A DNA stretch of 5,362 bases, from contig CAITUB010000255.1 in the NCBI GenBank assembly GCA_903895515.1, positions 1 to 5,362 on the forward strand, read 5' to 3'. Below, in pieces: positions 1 through 5,362 of this stretch (the first letter of the stretch is position 1; each line of letters opens with the position of its first letter). The notes under the pieces were generated by a model. It worked only from the letters and a program-made list of their open reading frames with translations, searched no databases and had not been told where the DNA came from. Source of the stretch: an uncultured Acidimicrobium sp. (lineage in GTDB: Bacteria > Actinomycetota > Acidimicrobiia > Acidimicrobiales > Ilumatobacteraceae). Made by a program: the position numbers and the translations under genes.

Positions 1-99
1 AGTCGAAGTTGCCGAACAGGCTCGCTGCCTCGGTACTCGGCGTGAAGACCATTGCAGACGCTCACCGAATGCGCGGCCTCCACCCATAAGCCAGAAATG
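1..99. other. Flank downstream of the operon terminator; no confident gene
   Basis: Nothing here can be assigned with confidence. On the minus strand an ATG at 52-50 opens a frame to the window edge beginning MVFTPSTEAASLFGNFD, preceded by GGTGAG about 8 nt upstream; this could be the N-terminus of the next gene. On the plus strand a frame from position 3 ends at TAA (87-89) with the tail VLGVKTIADAHRMRGLHP, which could equally be the C-terminus of a convergent gene. Both are too short to recognise, and they overlap, so at most one is likely real. Confidence 0.25.
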
Positions 100-128
100 A
101 AAAAGGCGGGGTGCCGAAGCACCCCGCC
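100..128 (-). terminator. Intrinsic terminator of the operon, UUCG tetraloop
   Basis: The minus-strand RNA forms a perfect 10-bp GC-rich stem (arms 105-114 and 119-128) closed by the extra-stable C(UUCG)G tetraloop (115-118) and followed at once by five U residues (104-100). It starts 25 nt after the binding-protein stop codon. On the plus strand no T-run follows the stem, so it is directional for the operon. Confidence 0.93.
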
Positions 129-152
129 CAAGTCGTAAAGAACTGAACTAAA

Positions 153-1301
153 TCAGTTTCCACCTTCGTTGAGGGTGACTGTTGCAGGAGCGAATGATTC
201 GCCCTTGTAGTCAACACCCAATGCATCGAGGATCGCGTATGCGGCGGTCACGATGTCGTTGGTGTATGCACCTTCGGTTGGTGCTGCAGTAAGAACTGTT
301 GAACCTTCAAGGTTCTTGGTTCCCTGTGCAAGCGTTACGGTGCGGTCCCAAGCAGCTGCATCAATCATGCCTGCGCCCATAGGTGCTGGCCAGATCAACT
401 TGCTTACTTCGTTCATCTGCCACAACTGGTGGCTTGCACCCAAGGTTGAACCCTTGGCTACAACGATGTCACGGCAAGCTTCAGCGTTGTCGCGGCAGAA
501 TGCCCAACCCTGAATTGATGCTGCAACGAACTTGACTGCAGTGTCCTTGTAGGCAGCGTCTGAAGCAAGCTTGTCAGCATTTGCCCAGATTGCGTCCTGC
601 AACATTCCAACGCCTTCAGCCTCGTATGAAACGACGTTGAAGTCTTCTGGTGTGTACAACGCGCCAGTGTCTGGGTTCATTGCTTCAAGAACCTGTGCGT
701 ATTCGTTGTAGGTCATTGCTTCAGCGGCATCGATATCGCCGGCCAAAAGGCCTGCCATGTCGAACTGTTGCTGAACAAGCTCTACACCAGTTGCTGGATC
801 AATTCCGGCCTTGGTGAGTGCTGCGAAGATTTCGAACTCGTTGCCGTAGCCCCAGTTACCAATCTTTTTTCCAGCGAAGTCTGCTGAAGTTGCAATGTTC
901 TTGTCCTTGAACGAAACCTGCAACGTTCCTGAACGCTGATAGATCTGTGCAATGTTGACGATGTTCGCGCCAGCTTCGCGTGATGCGAGAGCCTTTGGTA
1001 CCCATGAGAGTGCGAAGTCCACTGCGCCGTCAGCAAGTTGCTGCTGAGGAACGATGTCAACTCCACCTTCAACGATGGTTACGTCTAGACACTGAGCTGC
1101 ATAGAAGCCCTGGTCTACTGCTGCGAAATAGCCAGCAAATTGTGCTTGTGTTACCCACTGCAACTGCAACTTGACAGGTGTGGTGGTTGCACATGCTGCT
1201 GTTGTGTCACTTGTGCTGCTGCTTGAACCGCCGCATGCTGCGACGACCAAAGACAAGGCAGCAAAGCCCGCAACAGCGAGTTTGATTCCTGATTTCTTCA
1301 T
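153..1301 (-). CDS. ABC transporter substrate-binding lipoprotein, NMT1/THI5-like (putative pyrimidine or related heterocycle)
   Basis: This 382-residue protein is exported and membrane-anchored. The signal peptide has a positive start (MKKSGIK), a hydrophobic core and a lipobox VAAC with the lipidated cysteine at 23, followed by a Gly/Ser/Thr-rich linker. The mature domain starts near 43 with KLQLQWVTQAQFAGYFAAVD (44-63) then QGFY, the characteristic opening of NMT1/THI5-like periplasmic binding proteins. Later family-like blocks are GGVDIVPQQQLADGAVDFAL (79-98), KKIGNWGYGNEFEI (145-158), SYEAEGVGMLQDAIWAN (225-241) and HQLWQMNEVSKLIWP (291-305). Related proteins bind thiamin pyrimidine precursors, riboflavin or other heterocycles; context with MmsA makes a uracil- or thymine-type compound my preferred guess, but the ligand is not proven. 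Cysteines at 36 and 71, and at 269 and 276, could form two disulfides outside the cell. It is the last gene of the operon and is followed 25 nt later by a strong terminator. Confidence 0.93.
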   Translation of the reverse strand: MKKSGIKLAVAGFAALSLVVAACGGSSSSTSDTTAACATTTPVKLQLQWVTQAQFAGYFAAVDQGFYAAQCLDVTIVEGGVDIVPQQQLADGAVDFALSWVPKALASREAGANIVNIAQIYQRSGTLQVSFKDKNIATSADFAGKKIGNWGYGNEFEIFAALTKAGIDPATGVELVQQQFDMAGLLAGDIDAAEAMTYNEYAQVLEAMNPDTGALYTPEDFNVVSYEAEGVGMLQDAIWANADKLASDAAYKDTAVKFVAASIQGWAFCRDNAEACRDIVVAKGSTLGASHQLWQMNEVSKLIWPAPMGAGMIDAAAWDRTVTLAQGTKNLEGSTVLTAAPTEGAYTNDIVTAAYAILDALGVDYKGESFAPATVTLNEGGN

Positions 1302-1311
1302 TATTTTGGTA

Positions 1312-1318
1312 CTCCCCC
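1312..1318 (-). promoter_or_regulatory. Ribosome binding site of the substrate-binding protein gene
   Basis: GGGGGAG lies 10 nt upstream of the ATG at 1301 and directly abuts the preceding hairpin. It supports the annotated start, which also gives a proper lipoprotein signal peptide. Confidence 0.65.
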
Positions 1319-1334
1319 GAGAGCCTGAGCTCTC
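1319..1334 (-). promoter_or_regulatory. Intercistronic hairpin between permease 2 and the substrate-binding protein
   Basis: The mRNA can form a perfect 6-bp stem (GAGAGC with GCUCUC) closed by a 4-nt loop. The 5' arm begins at the last base of the permease 2 stop codon, and the 3' arm ends immediately next to the GGGGGAG ribosome binding site of the downstream gene. No U-tract follows, so it is not a terminator. By analogy with other importer operons, such a hairpin could stabilise the distal binding-protein message against 3'-5' decay or tune access to the ribosome binding site. The structure is seen in sequence; the function is inference. Confidence 0.5.
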
Positions 1335-2116
1335 TACTTGTTTGTTGTATTTGTGGCACCGGCGCCTCGTGAGGCGACGTTCTCCAGCACTACGGAGACT
1401 ATGTAAAAGGCTAATCCAAGCAAACAGGCCCCTAGGACATAAGCCCAGGCTGCAGCATTCTTGGAATTAGCGATATTGCTGGTAATTCGGCTTCCCAAGC
1501 CATTCTGGGACCCTCCGAAATATTCTGAAACAAATGAGGTAATTACTGCTGCCGGAGCAGAGATTTTGAGGGCTGTAAATAAGTACGGCACCGCGTTTGG
1601 TACTCGAACTTTGCGCAGAATTTCAACATCACTTGCTGCATACGAGCGCATGATTTCGAGGTGAGTGGTCTTTACCTGCGTGAGACCCTTGGCCACATTT
1701 ACCAGCACGATGAAATACACCACAAGACTGACCATGATGCGACGCGGAATTTCACTGGTAATGGAATACATGTTGTTGAGCACTGCAACTAACACGAAAA
1801 TTGGTACTGCATTCAATGCAATTGCCAGTGGAGTTATCAATGAATTCAAGAATCGGAAACGACTGAGTATGAAACTCATAATCACACCGAAAACAGTTCC
1901 CGCAACTAGTCCAACAAGTGCATTCATTCCAGACACAGACGCCGCGTCCCAAATGCGTGACGCATTATTGAAGAACTGACCCAAAATTTTTGATGGGGCG
2001 GCAAGAAAGTACGGCTTTAAGTGAAAGAACTTAACGGCGCCTTCCCAACACGCCAAAAAGCCAACGCCAAATAAAAACGGAATGGCAAAGTTGCGAATGC
2101 GATTAACGGATGTCAT
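1334..2116 (-). CDS. ABC transporter permease 2 (NMT1/taurine/nitrate-type, BPD_transp_1 family)
   Basis: This 260-residue inner-membrane permease has six likely membrane spans (about 9-25, 63-85, 92-113, 126-144, 183-200 and 222-246). The short motif PYFLAAPSKI (35-44) after the first span is the usual YxLPxPxxI element of this permease group. The EAA-type cytoplasmic loop for ATPase docking is at about 154-178 (LEIMRSYAASDVEILRKVRV, then PNAVPY), and its SYAAS core is the same as in permease 1. The length is standard for the family and about 34 residues shorter than permease 1, mostly because the first extracytoplasmic loop is short. The start ATG lies 2 nt after the ATPase stop codon; the only nearby purine-rich stretch is poorly placed, so termination-reinitiation coupling is likely. 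The last codons and the stop are GC-rich and overlap two inverted repeats that precede the binding-protein gene. Confidence 0.94.
   Translation of the reverse strand: MTSVNRIRNFAIPFLFGVGFLACWEGAVKFFHLKPYFLAAPSKILGQFFNNASRIWDAASVSGMNALVGLVAGTVFGVIMSFILSRFRFLNSLITPLAIALNAVPIFVLVAVLNNMYSITSEIPRRIMVSLVVYFIVLVNVAKGLTQVKTTHLEIMRSYAASDVEILRKVRVPNAVPYLFTALKISAPAAVITSFVSEYFGGSQNGLGSRITSNIANSKNAAAWAYVLGACLLGLAFYIVSVVLENVASRGAGATNTTNK
1363..1376 (-). repeat. Short inverted repeat in the 3' end of permease 2
   Basis: The arms CGCCTC (1363-1368) and GAGGCG (1371-1376) are perfectly complementary around a 2-nt centre. In RNA the innermost pair would open, leaving a 5-bp stem with a 4-nt loop. It lies in codons for the C-terminal Ala-Ser-Arg-Gly-Ala region. 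It may be chance in GC-rich codons, but it stands only about 30 nt upstream of a second hairpin before the binding-protein gene. Confidence 0.35.
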
Positions 2117-2118
2117 GT

Positions 2119-2931
2119 TCAGCGATCTTCGACTCCGCGAATTGCACCTGCATTTGCATGATCTGCATGTGTGCCGCGAAGTGCTTCGCGGACGGAAGTA
2201 ATTCCAGAAAAGAAATTTTCTGCTGCGCGCGTGTCTTCGCTTCGGGTCTCGCCGAGGTTTACATTGATGACGTCGGTAATTCGACCCGGGCGTGGCGACA
2301 TGACCACTACACGGTTCGACAAGTAGACGGCCTCAGGAATGGAGTGCGTAACAAACACGACGGTTGTCTTTGTTTCTGCACAAATACGCAGCAACTCACC
2401 CTGCATGTATTCACGAGTCATTTCATCGAGTGCGCCAAACGGTTCATCCATCAGTAATAACGGCGGATGTGCCGCGAGCGCACGAGCAATAGCAATACGT
2501 TGTTGCATTCCACCCGACAGCTGCCACGGCATGAGGTCAGCGAACTCTGGCAGTTTTACCAACTCAAGCATTTCCTGCGCACGTGCAGCGCGCTTTTCCT
2601 TGTCCCAACCCTTTAGCTCAAGTGGCAATTCAATATTTTTTGCAACCGAACGCCAGTCAAACAATCCGGCTTGCTGAAATGCCATGCCGTAGTCCTGGTC
2701 GAGTCGAGACTGCGCTGCAGTTTTGCTGTTGACGGTGACTTCACCAGTTGTTGGCTCCAAGAGGTTGGCAATGAGTCGCAACAAAGTCGACTTGCCACAT
2801 CCCGATGGACCGATAAGCGAAACGAATTCACCCGGCTCAACGGTCAAGTTCACATCAACAAGTGCATCTACTTGTTTCGGTGTCCCCTGATTGAATATTT
2901 TGCTTACTCCCGCAACATGAACTGCGCTCAT
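2119..2931 (-). CDS. ABC transporter ATP-binding protein (nitrate/sulfonate/NMT1-type importer)
   Basis: This 270-residue cytoplasmic ATPase powers the importer. All nucleotide-binding motifs are intact: Walker A GPSGCGKST (41-49), Q-loop glutamine at 86 or 87 (FQQAGLF), signature LSGGMQQ (138-144), Walker B LLLMDEP with catalytic Glu163 (158-164), D-loop GALD (166-169) and H-loop His196 (FVTHS). The FxW block after the Q-loop (LFDWRSVAKNIELPLEL) and the MSPRPGRI segment (211-218) are typical of the SsuB/TauB/NrtD-like group that serves NMT1-type binding proteins. Length is normal for the group; residues after about 235 form a short variable tail with no recognisable regulatory domain. It is the only ATPase gene in the window and probably forms a homodimer under the two permeases. 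It overlaps permease 1 by 4 nt and is 2 nt from permease 2, so the three are almost certainly made together. Confidence 0.96.
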   Translation of the reverse strand: MSAVHVAGVSKIFNQGTPKQVDALVDVNLTVEPGEFVSLIGPSGCGKSTLLRLIANLLEPTTGEVTVNSKTAAQSRLDQDYGMAFQQAGLFDWRSVAKNIELPLELKGWDKEKRAARAQEMLELVKLPEFADLMPWQLSGGMQQRIAIARALAAHPPLLLMDEPFGALDEMTREYMQGELLRICAETKTTVVFVTHSIPEAVYLSNRVVVMSPRPGRITDVINVNLGETRSEDTRAAENFFSGITSVREALRGTHADHANAGAIRGVEDR

Positions 2932-3812
2932 GTGGTGGTCTCCTTTGGTCGGTTACGCATCAACAACACATCTGCAAGTGCAACAAGGCCGGCCATTGCA
3001 AGACCAAGTCCTGCGGCGCCAAATACTGCGGTGAAAACTTTTGCCGGGTCGCCTGTTGCTTGGCGGGCATACTCAATAATCAAGCGGCCTATTCCGCCTT
3101 TCAGACCCGTAGAAATCTCTGCAACAACTACTCCAATGACCGATCCTGAAGCACCCAGCTTGAAAGCCGGCACCATGTACGGAATTGCAGCAGGAAAGCG
3201 CAATTTCACCAAGGTTTGCTTCCACGAAGCTGCGTAACTATCCATCAACTCAAGTGATGCTGCTGGTGCGCTCTTCAAACCACGCAATGTTCCAACCGCA
3301 ATTGGGAAGAACGCAAGAAACGCACCAAGAACCGAAGCAGACAGCCAACGTGGCCAGGTGAAGCCGAAGATGTGCAATTTGCCACCCCACGACACCACGA
3401 GTGGTGCGAGAGCAATTAGTGGAACAGTCTGCGAAATGACCAAATATGGAAGTAATCCTCGTTCCATAGTTTTGAATCGAGTCATGAGGGCTGCGAGTGC
3501 AACTCCAATTGTTGAACCAAGAAAAAATCCGACAAGAGCCAACCTGAACGAATAAAACGCACCCTTGAATACAACGAACCAAATTGGGTTTGAATTCGGA
3601 GAGCGCATTTCAGGCTGTGCATAACGACTGAGCATCTCCCAGAGGTGCGGCATTGCCGTGTCATTTGCTCGTGGCAATATCGCTACGCCAAACAGCTTGC
3701 CGCCCTTTTCGGGACCAACGACTTTGTACAACTCCCACAACACAGCGACGAGCGCAATCGACACAAAAAACATTCCTGTGCGATAAGCGACCCGGCGCAG
3801 TTGTTGGTTCAT
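2928..3812 (-). CDS. ABC transporter permease 1 (NMT1/taurine/nitrate-type, BPD_transp_1 family)
   Basis: This 294-residue inner-membrane protein forms part of the transport channel. Hydrophobic segments are visible at about 13-30, 87-110, 120-140, 156-176, 213-232 and 262-285, giving six likely membrane spans, with a long extracytoplasmic loop (about 31-85) after the first. The cytoplasmic EAA-type loop that docks on the ATPase lies at about 187-211 (LELMDSYAASWKQTLVKLRF, then PAAIPY). The layout fits permeases of the SsuC/TauC/ThiX group, which pair with NMT1-like binding proteins. The start ATG (3812) is in an ATGA overlap with the oxidoreductase stop codon; only a weak Shine-Dalgarno-like GGGTAAAG precedes it, so translation is probably coupled. 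The 3' end overlaps the ATPase gene in the same ATGA fashion. It is clearly different in sequence from permease 2, so the channel is probably a heterodimer. Substrate is not determined by the permease. Confidence 0.93.
   Translation of the reverse strand: MNQQLRRVAYRTGMFFVSIALVAVLWELYKVVGPEKGGKLFGVAILPRANDTAMPHLWEMLSRYAQPEMRSPNSNPIWFVVFKGAFYSFRLALVGFFLGSTIGVALAALMTRFKTMERGLLPYLVISQTVPLIALAPLVVSWGGKLHIFGFTWPRWLSASVLGAFLAFFPIAVGTLRGLKSAPAASLELMDSYAASWKQTLVKLRFPAAIPYMVPAFKLGASGSVIGVVVAEISTGLKGGIGRLIIEYARQATGDPAKVFTAVFGAAGLGLAMAGLVALADVLLMRNRPKETTT
2939..2946 (-). promoter_or_regulatory. Strong ribosome binding site of the ABC ATPase gene
   Basis: AAAGGAGA on the minus strand, 7 nt before the ATG at 2931, is the best Shine-Dalgarno match in the cluster. 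It lies inside the last codons of permease 1 and fixes the ATPase start even though the two genes overlap by 4 nt. Confidence 0.75.
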
Positions 3813-4825
3813 TGCTTGGCTTTACCCAAATCCTGAATTGCTGGGATGATTTTCTCGCCGTACGCCTCGAGCGTTTCTTCCTTGCCATCATGCTGCAAGT
3901 ACACCGCGAATTGATCGACACCCATTTCCTTCAGCTCTTTCAGGCGACGAATGTGCTCGTCCGCATTTCCAAGAATGCAGAACCGATCAATAATTTCATC
4001 TGGCACAAACGTGGTGTGGCTATTGCCGGTACGTCCATGTTCGTTGTAGTCGTAACCCTGGCGATTCTTAATGTATTCGGTGAGCGCTTTTGGAACTGCA
4101 GAGTTTTCGCCATAACGCTCCACGATGTCAGCAACGTGGTTGCCCACCATGCCACCGAACCAACGTGTTTGATCGCGCATGTATGGAAGGTCATCACCAA
4201 CGTATGCGGGTGCTGCCACGCAGATCTTCACACTCTTTGGGTCTCGACCAGCAGCCTTCGCTGCATCGCGAACTGCCTTAATGGTCCATTCAGCAATGCT
4301 CAAGTCGGCAAGTTGCAAAATGAAACCATCGGCAACTTCACCGGTGAGTGCAAGTGCCTTAGGACCGTATGCAGCAACCCACACTTCGAGCTCACTCTTT
4401 GATGCCCATGGGAAACGAATGCTTGAGCCGTTGTAGTCAACTGCACGACCGCAACCAAGTTCACGAATGACATGCACGCTTTCGCGCAATGTTGCAAGTG
4501 TTGTTGGCTTGCCATTCGTTACACGAACCGCCGAGTCACCACGACCAATTCCACATACGGTGCGATTACCGTACATTTCATTGAGTGTTGCATAGGTGCT
4601 TGCCGTAACTGTCCAGTCACGCGTTGCAGGGTTGGTCACCATTGGTCCAACAATGACGTTGCGAGTTTCAGCCAAAATCTGGCTGAAAATCACATACGGT
4701 TCCTGCCACAAAATGTGACTGTCAAATGTCCACACATGTGAAAAGCCGAACATTTCGGCTTTCTTGGCTAAATCCACTACGCGCGATGATGGCGGAGTGG
4801 TTTGCAATACAACACCGATGTCCAT
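3809..4825 (-). CDS. Luciferase-like (LLM class) flavin/F420-type oxidoreductase, Mer-related family of unknown reaction
   Basis: This is a complete 338-residue cytosolic protein of the bacterial luciferase-like TIM-barrel superfamily. It begins MDIGVVLQTTPPSSRVVDLA (first beta strand and helix), then has VWTFDSHILWQEPY (31-44), GPMVTNPATRDW (60-71), the NRTVCGIGRGDSAVR stretch (87-101), WVAAYGPKALALTGEVADG (149-167) and a C-terminal GVDQFAVYL (302-310). The TNPATRDW and GIGRGDSA blocks resemble methylenetetrahydromethanopterin reductase (Mer) and related F420 enzymes. From memory it fits the putative F420-dependent family described as TIGR03842 (CPS_4043 family), which has an actinobacterial and a proteobacterial branch and no settled function. 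Whether it uses F420 or FMN cannot be read from sequence alone. Its stop codon overlaps the start of permease 1 by 4 nt, so it is translationally tied to the transporter, and it follows the semialdehyde dehydrogenase gene. I infer that it acts on the imported compound or a breakdown product. The family call is strong; the role is a hypothesis. Confidence 0.93.
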   Translation of the reverse strand: MDIGVVLQTTPPSSRVVDLAKKAEMFGFSHVWTFDSHILWQEPYVIFSQILAETRNVIVGPMVTNPATRDWTVTASTYATLNEMYGNRTVCGIGRGDSAVRVTNGKPTTLATLRESVHVIRELGCGRAVDYNGSSIRFPWASKSELEVWVAAYGPKALALTGEVADGFILQLADLSIAEWTIKAVRDAAKAAGRDPKSVKICVAAPAYVGDDLPYMRDQTRWFGGMVGNHVADIVERYGENSAVPKALTEYIKNRQGYDYNEHGRTGNSHTTFVPDEIIDRFCILGNADEHIRRLKELKEMGVDQFAVYLQHDGKEETLEAYGEKIIPAIQDLGKAKQ

Positions 4826-4828
4826 TGC

Positions 4829-4836
4829 TTCCCCTT
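4829..4836 (-). promoter_or_regulatory. Ribosome binding site of the luciferase-like oxidoreductase gene
   Basis: On the minus strand AAGGGGAA lies just upstream of the ATG at 4825, within the 29-nt gap after the dehydrogenase stop codon. It supports this ATG as the start, which also matches the usual N-terminus of the family (MDIGVVLQT). The purine-rich run sits very close to the start codon (about 3-6 nt depending on which bases pair). Confidence 0.6.
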
Positions 4837-4854
4837 AACTATGTAGACGAGCGA

Positions 4855-5362
4855 TTAACGGTTTTGTGGGAATCCCAAGTTGACCGACGAAGTACGTGGG
4901 TCTGGCCAACGTGAGGTAACCACTTTGCCGCGGGTAAAGAAGTTGATTCCTTCTGGTCCGTACATGTGCTGGTCGCCGAACAACGAAGCCTTCCAACCAC
5001 CAAATGAGTAGTACGACACAGGAACAGGAATTGGCACGTTGATGCCAACCATTCCCACTTGAACGTCGAACTGGAACTGGCGAGCAACGCCACCATCGCG
5101 GGTGAAGATTGCTGTGCCGTTACCGAACTGGTTGTTATTGATGGTGTCGAGACCTTCTTGGTAGCTCTTCACGCGCATCACGGTAAGTACTGGTCCGAAG
5201 ATTTCTTCGTCGTAGCACTTCATGCCTGGCTTCACGTTGTCGATAAGGCTTGGGTTCAAGAAGAAACCGGCATCTTTTGCTTTGTCGGTTCCGTCAACAA
5301 CAACTTTTGCACCTTCGGCATTTGCATTCGTTACAAAGCTTGCAACCTTGTCGCGGTGTTCG
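4855..5362 (-). CDS. mmsA: CoA-acylating methylmalonate-semialdehyde dehydrogenase, C-terminal part (partial at window edge)
   Basis: The reading frame is open to the right edge (first whole codon at 5361) and ends at TAA (4855-4857), giving the last 168 residues of a protein usually near 500 residues. The family is an aldehyde-dehydrogenase-fold cytosolic enzyme that oxidises malonate or methylmalonate semialdehyde with NAD+ and CoA to acetyl-CoA or propionyl-CoA. Visible family marks are the aldehyde dehydrogenase motif EIFGPVL, followed by GINVPIPVPVSYYSFGGWK, SLFGD, GPEGINFFTRGKVVTSRWP near the C-terminus; the proline-rich stretch and the FFTRGK...RWP ending separate MmsA/IolA-type enzymes from other aldehyde dehydrogenases. 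The catalytic cysteine and most of the NAD-binding domain lie outside the window, so activity cannot be judged. A methionine-like TTG at 5257-5259 is internal, not the start, because homologous sequence continues upstream of it. The gene precedes the oxidoreductase gene by 29 nt with no terminator between, so they are probably cotranscribed. Substrate preference, malonate or methylmalonate semialdehyde, cannot be told from this part. Confidence 0.9.
   Translation of the reverse strand, partial: EHRDKVASFVTNANAEGAKVVVDGTDKAKDAGFFLNPSLIDNVKPGMKCYDEEIFGPVLTVMRVKSYQEGLDTINNNQFGNGTAIFTRDGGVARQFQFDVQVGMVGINVPIPVPVSYYSFGGWKASLFGDQHMYGPEGINFFTRGKVVTSRWPDPRTSSVNLGFPQNR

Noticed and set aside
100..128. 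GGGGTGC inside the stem resembles the start of a TPP riboswitch, which would fit a thiamin-precursor transporter.
   Set aside because: It sits at the 3' end of the operon, no CTGAGA-type or other conserved TPP elements are nearby, and the stem plus UUCG loop plus U-tract is fully explained as a terminator.
1340..1400. A possible internal promoter for the binding-protein gene within the end of permease 2.
   Set aside because: Only a weak TACAAC-like -10 candidate is seen and no matching -35 hexamer at proper spacing, so it is not supported.
2671..3237. A 188-codon open frame on the plus strand across the ATPase-permease 1 junction.
   Set aside because: It is antisense to the intact Walker A region and the permease EAA region, has no recognisable domain, and no independent support.
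3653..4402. A 249-codon open frame on the plus strand, opposite the oxidoreductase and permease 1.
   Set aside because: It lies antisense to two clearly recognisable genes, crosses their junction, has no recognisable motif, and its Cys/His/Thr-rich composition is typical of a reverse-frame shadow.
4826..4854. The gap between the dehydrogenase and oxidoreductase genes as a possible promoter or operator.
   Set aside because: It is only 29 nt, has no dyad or promoter-like hexamers beyond the ribosome binding site, and is best read as an ordinary intra-operon spacer.

Overview
This window looks like a piece of an actinobacterial genome of intermediate GC content. The evidence is a lipoprotein signal followed by a Gly/Ser-rich linker, a luciferase-like oxidoreductase closely resembling the actinobacterial branch of a Mer-related (F420-type) family, and GC-rich Shine-Dalgarno sites. 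A planktonic actinobacterium, for example an Acidimicrobiia-type lineage, is my guess; no marker gene here fixes the taxon.

Every confident gene is on the minus strand, so transcription runs from right to left. In that order they are: the C-terminal 168 residues of a CoA-acylating (methyl)malonate-semialdehyde dehydrogenase (4855-5362, cut by the window edge); a complete luciferase-like flavin/F420-type oxidoreductase (3809-4825); ABC permease 1 (2928-3812); the ABC ATPase (2119-2931); ABC permease 2 (1334-2116); and a lipoprotein substrate-binding protein of the NMT1/THI5-like class (153-1301). A strong intrinsic terminator with a UUCG tetraloop (100-128) closes the unit. The junctions are tight: a 29-nt gap, two 4-nt ATGA overlaps, a 2-nt gap, then a 32-nt gap that holds a small hairpin just before the ribosome binding site of the binding-protein gene. 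No terminator lies inside the cluster, so it is very probably one operon whose promoter and first genes are outside the window to the right. Positions 1-99, beyond the terminator, hold no gene that can be called with confidence.

Working model (inference): the lipoprotein captures a small heterocyclic compound, probably a pyrimidine, and the two-permease, one-ATPase transporter imports it. The oxidoreductase acts on it or on a derivative. The dehydrogenase converts the resulting malonate or methylmalonate semialdehyde to acetyl-CoA or propionyl-CoA. This matches the known end of reductive uracil and thymine catabolism via beta-alanine and beta-aminoisobutyrate. The ring-opening enzymes (dihydropyrimidinase, beta-ureidopropionase, aminotransferase) are not in the window and would have to be found upstream. 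The least understood member is the oxidoreductase, whose family has no established reaction as far as I know.
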